A stretch of 64,000 nt of DNA from an uncultured Christensenellaceae bacterium (GTDB lineage: Bacteria > Bacillota > Clostridia > Christensenellales > UBA3700): contig CALWKS010000003.1 in the NCBI GenBank assembly GCA_944381325.1, forward strand, positions 124,001 to 188,000, read 5' to 3'. The notes beneath the pieces are model-generated. The model was not told the DNA's origin. It searched no databases and saw only the letters and a program-made list of their open reading frames with translations. Positions 26,024 through 34,642 of this stretch are shown in pieces. The position numbers were made by a program, and so were the translations under genes. Each line of letters opens with the position of its first letter. The first letter of the stretch is position 1.

Positions 26024-27973
26024 TTATTCAACATTTTCAATAACATATCCGTACGGCTCAAGCGCATAATTTGCATAATAAACTTTCTCAGCATTATGGT
26101 TTATGATGAACCTGAGGCATCCGCCCGAAAACTTTCTCTCTACTATCTCAACTCCCGACGGAGAATATACCGGCGCTATCTCTGCAAACGCGCACACTTT
26201 AGACACCACCTCGTCCAGCACAGCCTTTTCAGGAGAACAAGCGATATAAAAAGCAAGACCTTTGCCGTATCTGTTCTTTGCTACTGCGGCATAATCCGAA
26301 TAAAACGGGTCGTCGTAAGAATACAGAGCTTCTGCCGCAGACGTCTTACACATCTCTCTGAAAACCCCTGCAACAGCGTGTTTGTTCGCCGCGCTGCTCT
26401 CTCCTTTCAACTTCACGCCGTTTTCTTCCCAAAGGCTTTCGCTTTCCTCGACAGTAAGACCGAACAGATCCGAAAGTCCTACAGGCAGTTTTTCTCCGAA
26501 GACAAGATTGTTGTTTTCATCCTTGACCGAAGTGCGGAAGGTTGCAATGACAACTCCCCCTGCCGCCGCGAAAGTCTTAAGTCTTTCCTTAAACCCGTCT
26601 TTGCATATGATCAGGTTCGGAACTATCACGACTTTGTAACTCTCGAAGCACCTGTCCCACGGTATTACGTCAACGGAAATATTCACGCTATAAAACGCCG
26701 CATGCAGTTTTTTCATTTCCGCTTCGCTGTCAAAGATCTCGCTCTGTCTCTGAATCCTGAAAGAAGCGAGAGAGTCAAAGTCGTAAATCATACAGACCTC
26801 TGCCTTAAACGGAGATTTTATTTTCCCTTCAAGGGACTTGAAACGCGCGAAAAATTCTGCGGCTTCTCTCCACTTTCTGCCCTCTCTGTTGTCAGCGTCA
26901 AGAAGCCCGTAACAATACTGTTCCGCTCCCTTTACAGCGCCGCGGTATCTGAAGAACATCAGTCCGTCGCACCCTCTTGCGACTGCCTGCATGCTCCACA
27001 TCTTAGCCTGCCCGGATCGCGGCGTATATCCTGTAACGTCGTGTCCCTGCGCGCCCATAATGGCCTCTGTTATCAAGAAGTTTTCACCTTTCAGTCCTCT
27101 TATATAGTCCAGAGCAAACGCTATTTCTGAAGGCGGCAGTGGTTTTCTCTGCCCTCCCCATACGGGATAGTTGTTGTATGCCGTTTTATCGGTGATATCG
27201 GATACAGACGAATAATCAAAACTCTTGCCGAGTCCTCCGCCTGAAAAGTCATGGAATACTGTCGCCGACGGTATAACGCTTTTTATTATTTCAACCTGCA
27301 TTTTAGCGAAAGCGTATATTTTGTCTGAACAAAATCTTTCCCAGTCAAGCCTCAGCGACGGGTTGTGCACGGTGATCGTAGCGTTGGGCGCAGGTATTTC
27401 GTCAAAAGAGTTATACTGCTGACTCCAGAACGCAGTGCCGTAAGTGTCGTTGAGTATGTCTATATCGCCGTACTTTTCTTTCAGCCATATACGGAAGCCC
27501 TCAACGCACTTTTCGCACCAGCAAACGTCGCTGCCTTCATGCCCTAGCTCGTTGTCTATCTGCCAGGCGATTATCGCGCTTTCGTCGCGGTAATGCTCAA
27601 CAAGCTTTCTGACGATCTTCTTTGAGCGATCGCAATATATTTCACTTGAATAGCAAGACGTGTGTCTTCCTCCGAAAGTCCTCACCCTGCCGTCAGCAAA
27701 TTTCGAAGCCGTATCGGGATATTTTTTTGCCAGCCAGGCAGGTGCCGTAGCCGTCGGAGTGCCGAAGATAACTTTAAGTCCTCTTTGCTTTGCCGCAGTT
27801 ATGACCTCGTCGAAAAAGGAAAATTTATAGTTTCCCTCTTCTCTTTCCATCACGTGCCAGCCGAACTCGCCTATCCTTATCGTATTGCAACCCAGCCTGA
27901 CTATTCTGTCAAGGTCTTTTTCAAGCATCGATTTATCCCACTGCTCGGGATAATAATCCACTCCGGCAATCAT
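26024..27973 (-). CDS. GH42 beta-galactosidase
   Basis: The 649-residue protein is a family 42 glycosidase with a TIM barrel, then trimerisation and beta-sandwich domains. The acid/base is E142 in IDNELGHE and the nucleophile is E303 in ITEAIMGAQG. The zinc-site cysteines are present (HTSC, and C-W-C-E-K-C after the acid/base). It removes terminal beta-galactose from oligosaccharides in the cytoplasm, since no signal peptide is seen. I chose the ATG at 27973: AGGAG lies five bases upstream and the N-terminus MIAGVDYYPEQW is typical of the family. A start nine codons earlier (28000) overlaps the transporter stop as ATGA and cannot be excluded. It is co-transcribed with the upstream GPH transporter. 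Confidence 0.93.
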   Translation of the reverse strand: MIAGVDYYPEQWDKSMLEKDLDRIVRLGCNTIRIGEFGWHVMEREEGNYKFSFFDEVITAAKQRGLKVIFGTPTATAPAWLAKKYPDTASKFADGRVRTFGGRHTSCYSSEIYCDRSKKIVRKLVEHYRDESAIIAWQIDNELGHEGSDVCWCEKCVEGFRIWLKEKYGDIDILNDTYGTAFWSQQYNSFDEIPAPNATITVHNPSLRLDWERFCSDKIYAFAKMQVEIIKSVIPSATVFHDFSGGGLGKSFDYSSVSDITDKTAYNNYPVWGGQRKPLPPSEIAFALDYIRGLKGENFLITEAIMGAQGHDVTGYTPRSGQAKMWSMQAVARGCDGLMFFRYRGAVKGAEQYCYGLLDADNREGRKWREAAEFFARFKSLEGKIKSPFKAEVCMIYDFDSLASFRIQRQSEIFDSEAEMKKLHAAFYSVNISVDVIPWDRCFESYKVVIVPNLIICKDGFKERLKTFAAAGGVVIATFRTSVKDENNNLVFGEKLPVGLSDLFGLTVEESESLWEENGVKLKGESSAANKHAVAGVFREMCKTSAAEALYSYDDPFYSDYAAVAKNRYGKGLAFYIACSPEKAVLDEVVSKVCAFAEIAPVYSPSGVEIVERKFSGGCLRFIINHNAEKVYYANYALEPYGYVIENVE

Positions 27974-27996
27974 AAATTCTCCTATATTCATACTCT

Positions 27997-29424
27997 TCAT
28001 ATCTGTCCGCCGTCATCAGGTTTTTTTGTGTCCGTGTTTGTATCAGGCATTTCCGCGTTGTCTGTCGCGTGCTTTCTCTCGTCAAGTTCAGCAAGTATTC
28101 TGCGGTATGTCTTATCTCCGAGTTTATATCCCTTGAGATATACCGCAAGACACAAAAGCATAAGCACCGCAGGTACCGCGATCATTATTATTCTCATACC
28201 TGCGATCGCTGTCGGAGTCTGTGTCTGATTCGCCTGATACCCTATCACCTTAAGTCCCACACCCGACACCAGAGCACTGAACGCACCTGCGAATTTTACG
28301 ACAAACGTCTGAGTCGAAAAAAGTATGCTTTCATTCCTTGAGCCCATCTTGTATTCTCCGTAATCGACCACCTCTGACAGAATGACCGTAAGGATAACAA
28401 GCATAAACCCGATGCCTACGTTGACGATGACGCTTGAAATAGCTACCCATACTGCGTTTGTCGGCGCAAAATAACCTGCCGCGAACAGCAGCGCAAATCC
28501 CGCCGCAGGCAAAGCGCAAGCCAGAATGAACAACAGCTTTTTCTTGAGCTTTTTGCCAAGTATCGGATAGCTGAGCAAAGCGCCCATCTGCGCAAATCCC
28601 GCCACAGCCGTGTATATCGAGAACAACTCGTCCTCCACTCCGCAGACGTATTCGAAATAATAAAGCGCAAAACTGTTGGACAACTGATATGATATATTGA
28701 AGAAAAGCGCGATAAGCAATACGACAAGCACCTGATCGTTCTTGAAAAGCACTTTTATCATCTTCTTGATATCTGTTTTTTCTCCGCTGCCCGACGTTGC
28801 GACTACCTTTTCTTTTACGTTGAATACGGTGATAAGAGACGACACGACGAATATGACCGCAACAGCGATCGCAAAGCGCGAAAAGCCGAGCGTCTTGTTG
28901 TCTCCGCCGAAGAACTTGACGATATACAGTCCTCCCGACCCTACGATCAGCCAAGCCATACTTGCAAAAAACCTGGGAATCGCGCTTATCTGATTGCGTT
29001 CATGCTCATCGTTGGTAAGCGCAGGGACCATGCTCCAGTACGGAATATCCATAATGGTGTAAGTCATTCCCCACAGCACGTACATAAAGCCCACGTAAAC
29101 GGCATACTTTACCGGCGTAAGCGTTACGTCCGCATACATGGCTATAAGCACGACAGCGTTTATTATCGTGCCTATCAGGATCCAGGGTCTGAACTTGCCC
29201 CATTTTGAGCGCGTATTGTCCACGACAACGCCCATAAACGTATCGTTTACCGCGTCCCATATACGCGCCGCGGCAAAAAGCACCGCAACGAATATCGGGT
29301 CCGCAAGCCTGTAATCGGTGAGATACTTCATAAAGAAAGTGGATACGATAGCGTATACCATATCCTTACCGAAAGCGCCTATTCCGAATGAAATTTTGCT
29401 TTTTAAACTGAGTTTTTCCTGCAT
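27997..29424 (-). CDS. GPH family sugar:cation symporter
   Basis: The 475-residue membrane protein has twelve predicted spans and the GPH/MFS_2 signatures: ISFGIGAFGKDM at the N-terminus, ARIWDAVNDTFMG in the early loop and SKWGKFRPWIL after it. This family (MelB, LacS, XynB-type carriers) imports glycosides with Na+ or H+. It overlaps or abuts the GH42 gene, so it most likely brings in a galactoside for that enzyme. The start has GGAG a few bases upstream. Its C-terminal tail is polar and about 35 residues long, with no PTS IIA domain attached. Confidence 0.9.
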   Translation of the reverse strand: MQEKLSLKSKISFGIGAFGKDMVYAIVSTFFMKYLTDYRLADPIFVAVLFAAARIWDAVNDTFMGVVVDNTRSKWGKFRPWILIGTIINAVVLIAMYADVTLTPVKYAVYVGFMYVLWGMTYTIMDIPYWSMVPALTNDEHERNQISAIPRFFASMAWLIVGSGGLYIVKFFGGDNKTLGFSRFAIAVAVIFVVSSLITVFNVKEKVVATSGSGEKTDIKKMIKVLFKNDQVLVVLLIALFFNISYQLSNSFALYYFEYVCGVEDELFSIYTAVAGFAQMGALLSYPILGKKLKKKLLFILACALPAAGFALLFAAGYFAPTNAVWVAISSVIVNVGIGFMLVILTVILSEVVDYGEYKMGSRNESILFSTQTFVVKFAGAFSALVSGVGLKVIGYQANQTQTPTAIAGMRIIMIAVPAVLMLLCLAVYLKGYKLGDKTYRRILAELDERKHATDNAEMPDTNTDTKKPDDGGQI

Positions 29425-29619
29425 AACCGCTCCAAAATTTTATGTACCGACTACGTTTTCAGCTGTTTTTCTTCCCGTAACAATTCTTGACGCGATTTCT
29501 GAAATAATACCCTGAAGCCGCGTTATCCTGTTTTATTTAATTTTTCAACTCTCCGACGCACAGAAAGTTTTGTTTATATCCTGTTTTATGCCTATTCTGT
29601 TCTTATTTTAAATTTACGT

Positions 29620-29648
29620 TTGACTAATTCGCGTATATAATTTAAACT
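29620..29648 (+). promoter_or_regulatory. Promoter of beta-mannosidase gene
   Basis: TTGACT and TAAACT are separated by 17 bases, ending 17 bases upstream of the start codon. A TATAAT-like string inside the spacer is too close to the -35 box to serve as the -10. Confidence 0.55.
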
Positions 29649-29665
29649 GTTAAACAGAGGTGCTT

Positions 29666-32161
29666 ATGAATTATTTATCATTATGCGGAGAGTGGAAACT
29701 CTCAAGAAACGACAGCAACGAGATAATCCCCGCTACGGTGCCGGGGTGCAATTTTACCGATCTTATCGCAGCAGGCACTATCCCCGACCCCTTCCTCAAC
29801 TGCTACGAAAAGAGCGTTCAATGGGTCGGTCAGAAAATATGGACTTTTGAAAAGACCTTCGACGCAAGCGCAGAAATTGCAAACGCCGAAAAACAGGAAA
29901 TGGTTTTCGAGATGCTGGACACTCTGTCTGAGATATACCTCAACGGAGAAAGCCTCGGAAAGACTCAGAACGCTTACCGCACTTACGTATTCGATGTAAA
30001 AGGACTTCTCAAAGATGGCGAAAACACAGTAAAGGTTGTCTTCTTCTCTCCCCTCGACTATATACGTCAGTGGCATAAGGCTATGCCTCTTCCCAACACC
30101 ACAGAAGGCGAAGCAGGCAGCTGTCATATACGCAAACCTGCATACCATTTCGGATGGGACTGGGCACCGCACCTTCTGCACTGCGGAATAATGAAACCTG
30201 CGTATATCCGCGCATACAACGGCGCTAGACTTGACGGCGTAAAGACAAGACAGATACACGAAAACGGAAAAGTCATTCTCGAGATAACTCCCGAAATAAC
30301 GGGAGGAAACGGCGAGACCGTGGGTTACAGACTTACCTGCCCCGACGGAAGCGAACTGACTGCGGCAGGCTCAGGCACAGTGAAAATCACTGTCGAAAAT
30401 CCTCAGCTTTGGTGGACTGCGGACCTCGGAGTGCAACCTCTTTACAAGCTGGAATGCATCCTCGGAAAACAGACCAAGACTTACAAGATAGGTCTCAGAA
30501 CGCTTGTTCTTGACCGTTCAAAGGACGAATACGGCGAGAATTTCCGTTTTATTCTCAACGGAAAAGGCATTTTCGCACGCGGCGCGAACTGGGTGCCGTC
30601 AGACAGCTTTATCACCAGAACCACACGCACCGACCTCGAAAGAATATTAAAATCTGTTAAAAATGCTAATATGAATATGCTCCGCGCATGGGGCGGCGGA
30701 TATTACGAGAGCGACGACTTTTACGATATCTGCGACGAACTCGGCATTCTCGTATGGCAGGACTGCATGTTTGCCTGCTCTCCTTATCCTTACACCCGCA
30801 AGGATTATATGGAAGAAGTTGCTCATGAAATAGAAGACAACGTAAAGAGGATTCGTCATCACGCATCCCTTGCGCTCTGGTGCGGCAACAACGAGCTGGA
30901 ACAGATGGCAGGGGCATGGATGGTCAGACAGGATATCATCGCTCAGGCAGGCGAATATTTCTATAAAACTCTGCCCTCTATCATAAAAAAATTCGACGAC
31001 GTTACGCCGTATCACCAGGGCTCTCCCAGCGGAAACGGCTATATGAAGAACTTCAACAACGACGATTACGGCGATTGCCACCTGTGGAAGGTATGGCACG
31101 GCATGCGTCCGAGCGATTACCTTACAAAGAGAAATCCGCGCTTCTGCAGCGAATACGGACTTCAGTCTCTCCCCCACCGCAACACGCTTGTGCGTATGAA
31201 CGGCGGAGTTATGCCTGCTTCGATGAAAGATCCGGTAATGCAGGCTCATCAGAAGGCTCCTTTCGGCAACAGCCGCACCCTTTTCTATATCGTAGACCGC
31301 TTCTGGTCTCCCAAAGATATGGACGACCTCGTATATATGACACAGCTCAGCCAGGCTTACTGCGCAAGAGTCGCTACTGAAAGCTGGCGCAGCAAAAAAG
31401 GTCGTTGCAACGGTTCTCTTTACTGGCAGCTCAACGACTGCTGGGGCGTAACCAGCTGGTCGGGATACGACTATTACGGCAATCCCAAAGCTGTGCATTA
31501 CGAAGCAAAGCGTTTCAACGCTCCGCGCACCGTCGTCATTCTCTCAGATAAGGACAAGCGCACGGTAACAGTTATAAACGATACACTTTCAGACGGAGAT
31601 TTCACCGTAACTTACGGCATCGTTACTTTCGACGGCAAGACCGTTTACGAGCAGACCCGCCCCGTATCTCTCAAAGCCGGAGAAAGCAAAGAGATAGCTT
31701 CGATAAAACCGCGCGACTACGGCAATGAAAAAGAAAGCGTCGTCTTCGCTTTGCTGAAGTCGAAAGAGGGAGAACTTATCGCGTCAAGATACCACACTTG
31801 CGAAAAGGAAAAGAAGTGCCGTCTTCACAACCCGAAGATAACATACGAAACTTCTTATGACGGCAACGTTTACACTATCGATCTTAAATCGAGCTCTTAT
31901 GCCCGCGGCGTTGAACTTACGCTTCTAGGAATCGACGGAGAATTTTCTGACAACTTCTTCGATATGCCCGCAGGCGGCAACGCGAGCGTAAGCATACCCG
32001 TAAGCGGAACGACAAAAAAACAGCTTGACGAAGTTCTCAGAGTGCGCAGTCTTTATAATATAGACCGCAAGCAAAGCTCTGCAAAGGACTCTCTTTTCGC
32101 CACGAAAGTCTTCCTCGAACCTTTCAACCTTGTAAACTGGATATACAGAACTCAGGAATAA
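29666..32161 (+). CDS. GH2 beta-mannosidase
   Basis: The 831-residue protein has the full beta-mannosidase layout: a sugar-binding jelly roll (LSLCGEWKL at the start, YEKSVQWVGQKIWTFEK), an Ig-like domain, a TIM barrel and C-terminal beta domains. The acid/base is E410 in LWCGNNELE and the nucleophile is E496 in RFCSEYGLQ; GRCNGSLYWQLNDCWG marks the barrel end. It hydrolyses terminal beta-mannosides, such as N-glycan core or mannan fragments, in the cytoplasm (no signal peptide). The ATG at 29666 has AGAGG upstream; a GTG two codons earlier lies inside that site and is not credible. The gene is followed after 6 bases by a phosphatase-superfamily gene. Confidence 0.94.
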   Translation: MNYLSLCGEWKLSRNDSNEIIPATVPGCNFTDLIAAGTIPDPFLNCYEKSVQWVGQKIWTFEKTFDASAEIANAEKQEMVFEMLDTLSEIYLNGESLGKTQNAYRTYVFDVKGLLKDGENTVKVVFFSPLDYIRQWHKAMPLPNTTEGEAGSCHIRKPAYHFGWDWAPHLLHCGIMKPAYIRAYNGARLDGVKTRQIHENGKVILEITPEITGGNGETVGYRLTCPDGSELTAAGSGTVKITVENPQLWWTADLGVQPLYKLECILGKQTKTYKIGLRTLVLDRSKDEYGENFRFILNGKGIFARGANWVPSDSFITRTTRTDLERILKSVKNANMNMLRAWGGGYYESDDFYDICDELGILVWQDCMFACSPYPYTRKDYMEEVAHEIEDNVKRIRHHASLALWCGNNELEQMAGAWMVRQDIIAQAGEYFYKTLPSIIKKFDDVTPYHQGSPSGNGYMKNFNNDDYGDCHLWKVWHGMRPSDYLTKRNPRFCSEYGLQSLPHRNTLVRMNGGVMPASMKDPVMQAHQKAPFGNSRTLFYIVDRFWSPKDMDDLVYMTQLSQAYCARVATESWRSKKGRCNGSLYWQLNDCWGVTSWSGYDYYGNPKAVHYEAKRFNAPRTVVILSDKDKRTVTVINDTLSDGDFTVTYGIVTFDGKTVYEQTRPVSLKAGESKEIASIKPRDYGNEKESVVFALLKSKEGELIASRYHTCEKEKKCRLHNPKITYETSYDGNVYTIDLKSSSYARGVELTLLGIDGEFSDNFFDMPAGGNASVSIPVSGTTKKQLDEVLRVRSLYNIDRKQSSAKDSLFATKVFLEPFNLVNWIYRTQE

Positions 32162-32167
32162 ACGACT

Positions 32168-32980
32168 ATGAACAAAGAATTTTTCACAACTCCTCTTACT
32201 TCTCTATGCGCTACCTTGTGCGACTTTGCAGGGGTAAAGCCGCCTGAGTTTGCCGCGCCTTCCTGCGAAGAACTCAAAGAGCGTCTTACGGCGCAAAGCG
32301 GAGTGTCTTCAGTCGACAGGATACTGATGTATAATCCCGACGCCGTCGCGGACTATATATACGATAAATATTATGACAAATTCGCGCCCTGCGAAGCCGT
32401 AGCTCCGATAAGACAGCGTTTTATCACAGTCTATCCGCCCAAGACCCCCGTATGCTTTGCCAGCATGTACACGGGCGCGCTCCCCGAAAAACACGGCATT
32501 ACCAAATACGAAAAACCTGTCGTAACCATAGACACGATTTTCGACGCGTTTATAAGAGCGGGCAAAAAGCCATGTATCGTAAGTGTGAAAAATCAGAGCA
32601 TGGACAAGATCTTCAAAGGCAGAGATATGGCGTATTTCTCTGAGACCTACGACGACGAAGTCGTAGAGCGCGCTCTTGAGCTTATAGAAAAAGACGAACA
32701 CGACCTGCTGTGCGTATACAATCAGCGTTATGACGACTCTATGCACCGCTCTCACCCCAACAGCAAACGCTCTCAGCACGCGCTTGACTGTTATGCTTCT
32801 TCTTTTATCAAACTGGGTGAAAAAGTCAATACTTGTTGGGAAAAACACGACACGCTTATCGGGTTTGCCCCCGATCACGGCGTTCACAGAATGATAATAG
32901 GTCTCGGCAATCACGGCAGCAATATCCCCAAGGATATGAACATATCTCATCTTTACGGCATTATTCCGAAAAAGATATAA
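32168..32980 (+). CDS. Alkaline phosphatase superfamily protein
   Basis: The 270-residue protein shows the core of the alkaline phosphatase/phosphodiesterase/sulfatase superfamily. The nucleophile-side segment PPKTPVCFASMYTGALPEKH has the usual 'TG-x-PxxHG' layout, and the metal-binding FAPDHGVH lies near the C-terminus, preceded by DLLCVYNQRYDDSMHRSHPN. It is short for the family and has no signal peptide, so a cytoplasmic phosphoester or sulfoester hydrolase is likely. The nucleophile, probably the Thr of KTP, is not certain. It starts 6 bases after the beta-mannosidase and ends before a strong terminator, so it is the second gene of that operon. A role in removing a phosphate or similar group from a mannoside is conjecture. 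Confidence 0.7.
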   Translation: MNKEFFTTPLTSLCATLCDFAGVKPPEFAAPSCEELKERLTAQSGVSSVDRILMYNPDAVADYIYDKYYDKFAPCEAVAPIRQRFITVYPPKTPVCFASMYTGALPEKHGITKYEKPVVTIDTIFDAFIRAGKKPCIVSVKNQSMDKIFKGRDMAYFSETYDDEVVERALELIEKDEHDLLCVYNQRYDDSMHRSHPNSKRSQHALDCYASSFIKLGEKVNTCWEKHDTLIGFAPDHGVHRMIIGLGNHGSNIPKDMNISHLYGIIPKKI

Positions 32981-33010
32981 GCCTTAAACTCAGCAAGAAA
33001 ACTTTGATGA

Positions 33011-33037
33011 AAGCGCGGAAAACCGCGCTTTTCTTTT
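33011..33037 (+). terminator. Terminator of beta-mannosidase operon
   Basis: An 8-bp stem (AAGCGCGG with CCGCGCTT, AAAA loop) is followed by TTCTTTT. Confidence 0.8.
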
Positions 33038-33090
33038 ACCCGATCGAGTAACGAACGAATAAGTCAAATTCCTTTGTCAATCATTATCTT

Positions 33091-33789
33091 ATGATATACA
33101 AGATATTGATAAACAGTCTGATAGCGTTTGTATCCCTGTTTTTTATTGCAAAATTGCTTGGCAAAAAACAGATTGCCGAACTTACCTTCTGCGACTACGT
33201 AGTGGGCATATCCCTGGGCTCAATTTCTGCAGAATGGGCAATCGACGACGGAGACAAGCCGTGGTACGTATATTGCGCGGCGATCCTCATTTTTTTCATT
33301 CTCAGTCTTATAATAGACTTTGCAGAGCGCAAAAATCCTTTTCTCAAAAAACTGTTCAAAGGCTCTCCTATCGTGCTTATAAGCGACGGGGAGATAGACT
33401 ATATCAATCTGAAAAAGAGCAAACTCGACGTCAATGCTCTGCTCGGCATGTGCCGCGTAGCGGGATATTTCGACCTTAAGGATATCGCTTATGCGGTATT
33501 CGAGACAAGCGGAGAACTGAGCATACTACCCCGCTCCGAATGCAGACCTGCAAGCACGGAAGAACTGGGGATAAAGACAGAAAAAGCCCGTCTTATCCTG
33601 CCTTTCATAATCGACGGAATAATATTCGACGACGCGCTCAAACGCGTGGACAAATCGCGTGAATGGCTGCTTGAGCAACTTCAGGGCGAAGACGTAAGGC
33701 GCGTGCTTCTCGCATGTTACGACCCTGTGAAAGACGAACTTTCAGTAAGAATGAAGAACAGCGAAAAATTTGCTGAAATAGCCAAATAA
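33091..33789 (+). CDS. DUF421 (YetF-like) membrane protein
   Basis: The 232-residue protein has three N-terminal membrane spans and a cytoplasmic beta domain typical of the DUF421/YetF family: KLLGKKQIAELTFCDYVVGI near residue 20, then GSISAEWAI, then SPIVLISDGEID and LPRSECRPAS. Members are inner-membrane proteins of unknown biochemistry, often in spore-formers and linked to stress or spore membrane functions. It lies after a terminator and before a promoter for the next gene, so it is probably transcribed alone. Its own promoter is not obvious and no clear Shine-Dalgarno precedes the ATG. Confidence 0.85.
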   Translation: MIYKILINSLIAFVSLFFIAKLLGKKQIAELTFCDYVVGISLGSISAEWAIDDGDKPWYVYCAAILIFFILSLIIDFAERKNPFLKKLFKGSPIVLISDGEIDYINLKKSKLDVNALLGMCRVAGYFDLKDIAYAVFETSGELSILPRSECRPASTEELGIKTEKARLILPFIIDGIIFDDALKRVDKSREWLLEQLQGEDVRRVLLACYDPVKDELSVRMKNSEKFAEIAK

Positions 33790-33799
33790 AAAACGCATA

Positions 33800-33828
33800 T
33801 TGACAAGCAATAAACGTTGATATATCAT
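33800..33828 (+). promoter_or_regulatory. Promoter of yhhN-like gene, possibly leaderless
   Basis: TTGACA and TATCAT are separated by 17 bases, and only six bases lie between the -10 box and the ATG at 33835. Transcription would begin at or next to the start codon, and no Shine-Dalgarno is present. Confidence 0.6.
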
Positions 33829-33834
33829 TAAATT

Positions 33835-34545
33835 ATGGTATTCTTTTACATTATCGGCGCGGTATGCGTGGCAAGTTCTTTCGCAAAAGCGTATTTTGAC
33901 ACAATTAAAGCGGTAAAAGCAGAATTTATAGCCAAGCTTCTCGCAAGCGTAAGCTTTATGTTCTGCGCCGTTTACGCTATTTACAACAATCCGCAGTCTA
34001 TGAGCTACGGCATTTTTATTCTTTGCGCGCTTATCTTCGGCACGATAGGAGACATACTTCTTTGTCTGGACGGCTTTTTCCCCAACAATAAAAGCTATCA
34101 CGATTTCTTCAACGTGGTGGGTACGGCGGTGTTCTTCTTGGGACACATAATGTATATGGTGCTGCTTTTCGTCTATTCGCCGATCAGCAAAACCCCGTTC
34201 CTTCTCATCGCGCTCCCCGTGCTGCCGCTTATAATGCTGGCATTGGTGCTTACGGGACACATCACCCTTCCAAAAGTCAAAAGCTATATGATGATAGCGT
34301 ATTTTGCAGTAGTAGGCGGAGTTATCATAGGCGCGGTAAGCTTTCTCCTCAACTCCAACGGCTCTGCGGCAGGCTATATAGTTCTGTCCGCTTCTGTGCT
34401 TTTTGCGTTTTCAGACTGTTTCTTGGGACTTACGCATTACTGCCCTGACTTAAAAATCAACCCCAAAGTCTCGCCATTTATCGTAATGCCTACATACTGC
34501 ATAGCCCAGGTGCTTTACGCGCTTTCTATATATTACATAATATAA
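33835..34545 (+). CDS. YhhN/TMEM86 family lysoplasmalogenase-like membrane protein
   Basis: The 236-residue protein has about eight membrane spans and the YhhN signatures: IFGTIGDILLCLDGF in the middle, FAFSDCFLGL near the C-terminus and TYCIAQVLYALSIYY at the end. The conserved Asp residues in these motifs (GDILL, FSD) mark the proposed active site. Eukaryotic relatives hydrolyse lysoplasmalogen, and plasmalogens occur in many anaerobic Firmicutes, so a lipid role is plausible; activity is not shown by sequence. The likely leaderless promoter directly before the ATG is unusual. A bidirectional terminator follows. Confidence 0.85.
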   Translation: MVFFYIIGAVCVASSFAKAYFDTIKAVKAEFIAKLLASVSFMFCAVYAIYNNPQSMSYGIFILCALIFGTIGDILLCLDGFFPNNKSYHDFFNVVGTAVFFLGHIMYMVLLFVYSPISKTPFLLIALPVLPLIMLALVLTGHITLPKVKSYMMIAYFAVVGGVIIGAVSFLLNSNGSAAGYIVLSASVLFAFSDCFLGLTHYCPDLKINPKVSPFIVMPTYCIAQVLYALSIYYII

Positions 34546-34574
34546 ACTTATCAGGGCTTAATTTTTCGCATTAA

Positions 34575-34607
34575 AAAACCGACCTTTCTTATCGTAAGGT
34601 CGGTTTT
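34575..34607. terminator. Bidirectional terminator
   Basis: A perfect 12-bp stem (AAAACCGACCTT with AAGGTCGGTTTT) lies between the convergent yhhN-like and GPH transporter genes. It has A and T flanks that serve both strands. Confidence 0.85.
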
Positions 34608-34642
34608 ATTATAATTCGAATCTTTTAATTTCTGTCTGATTT

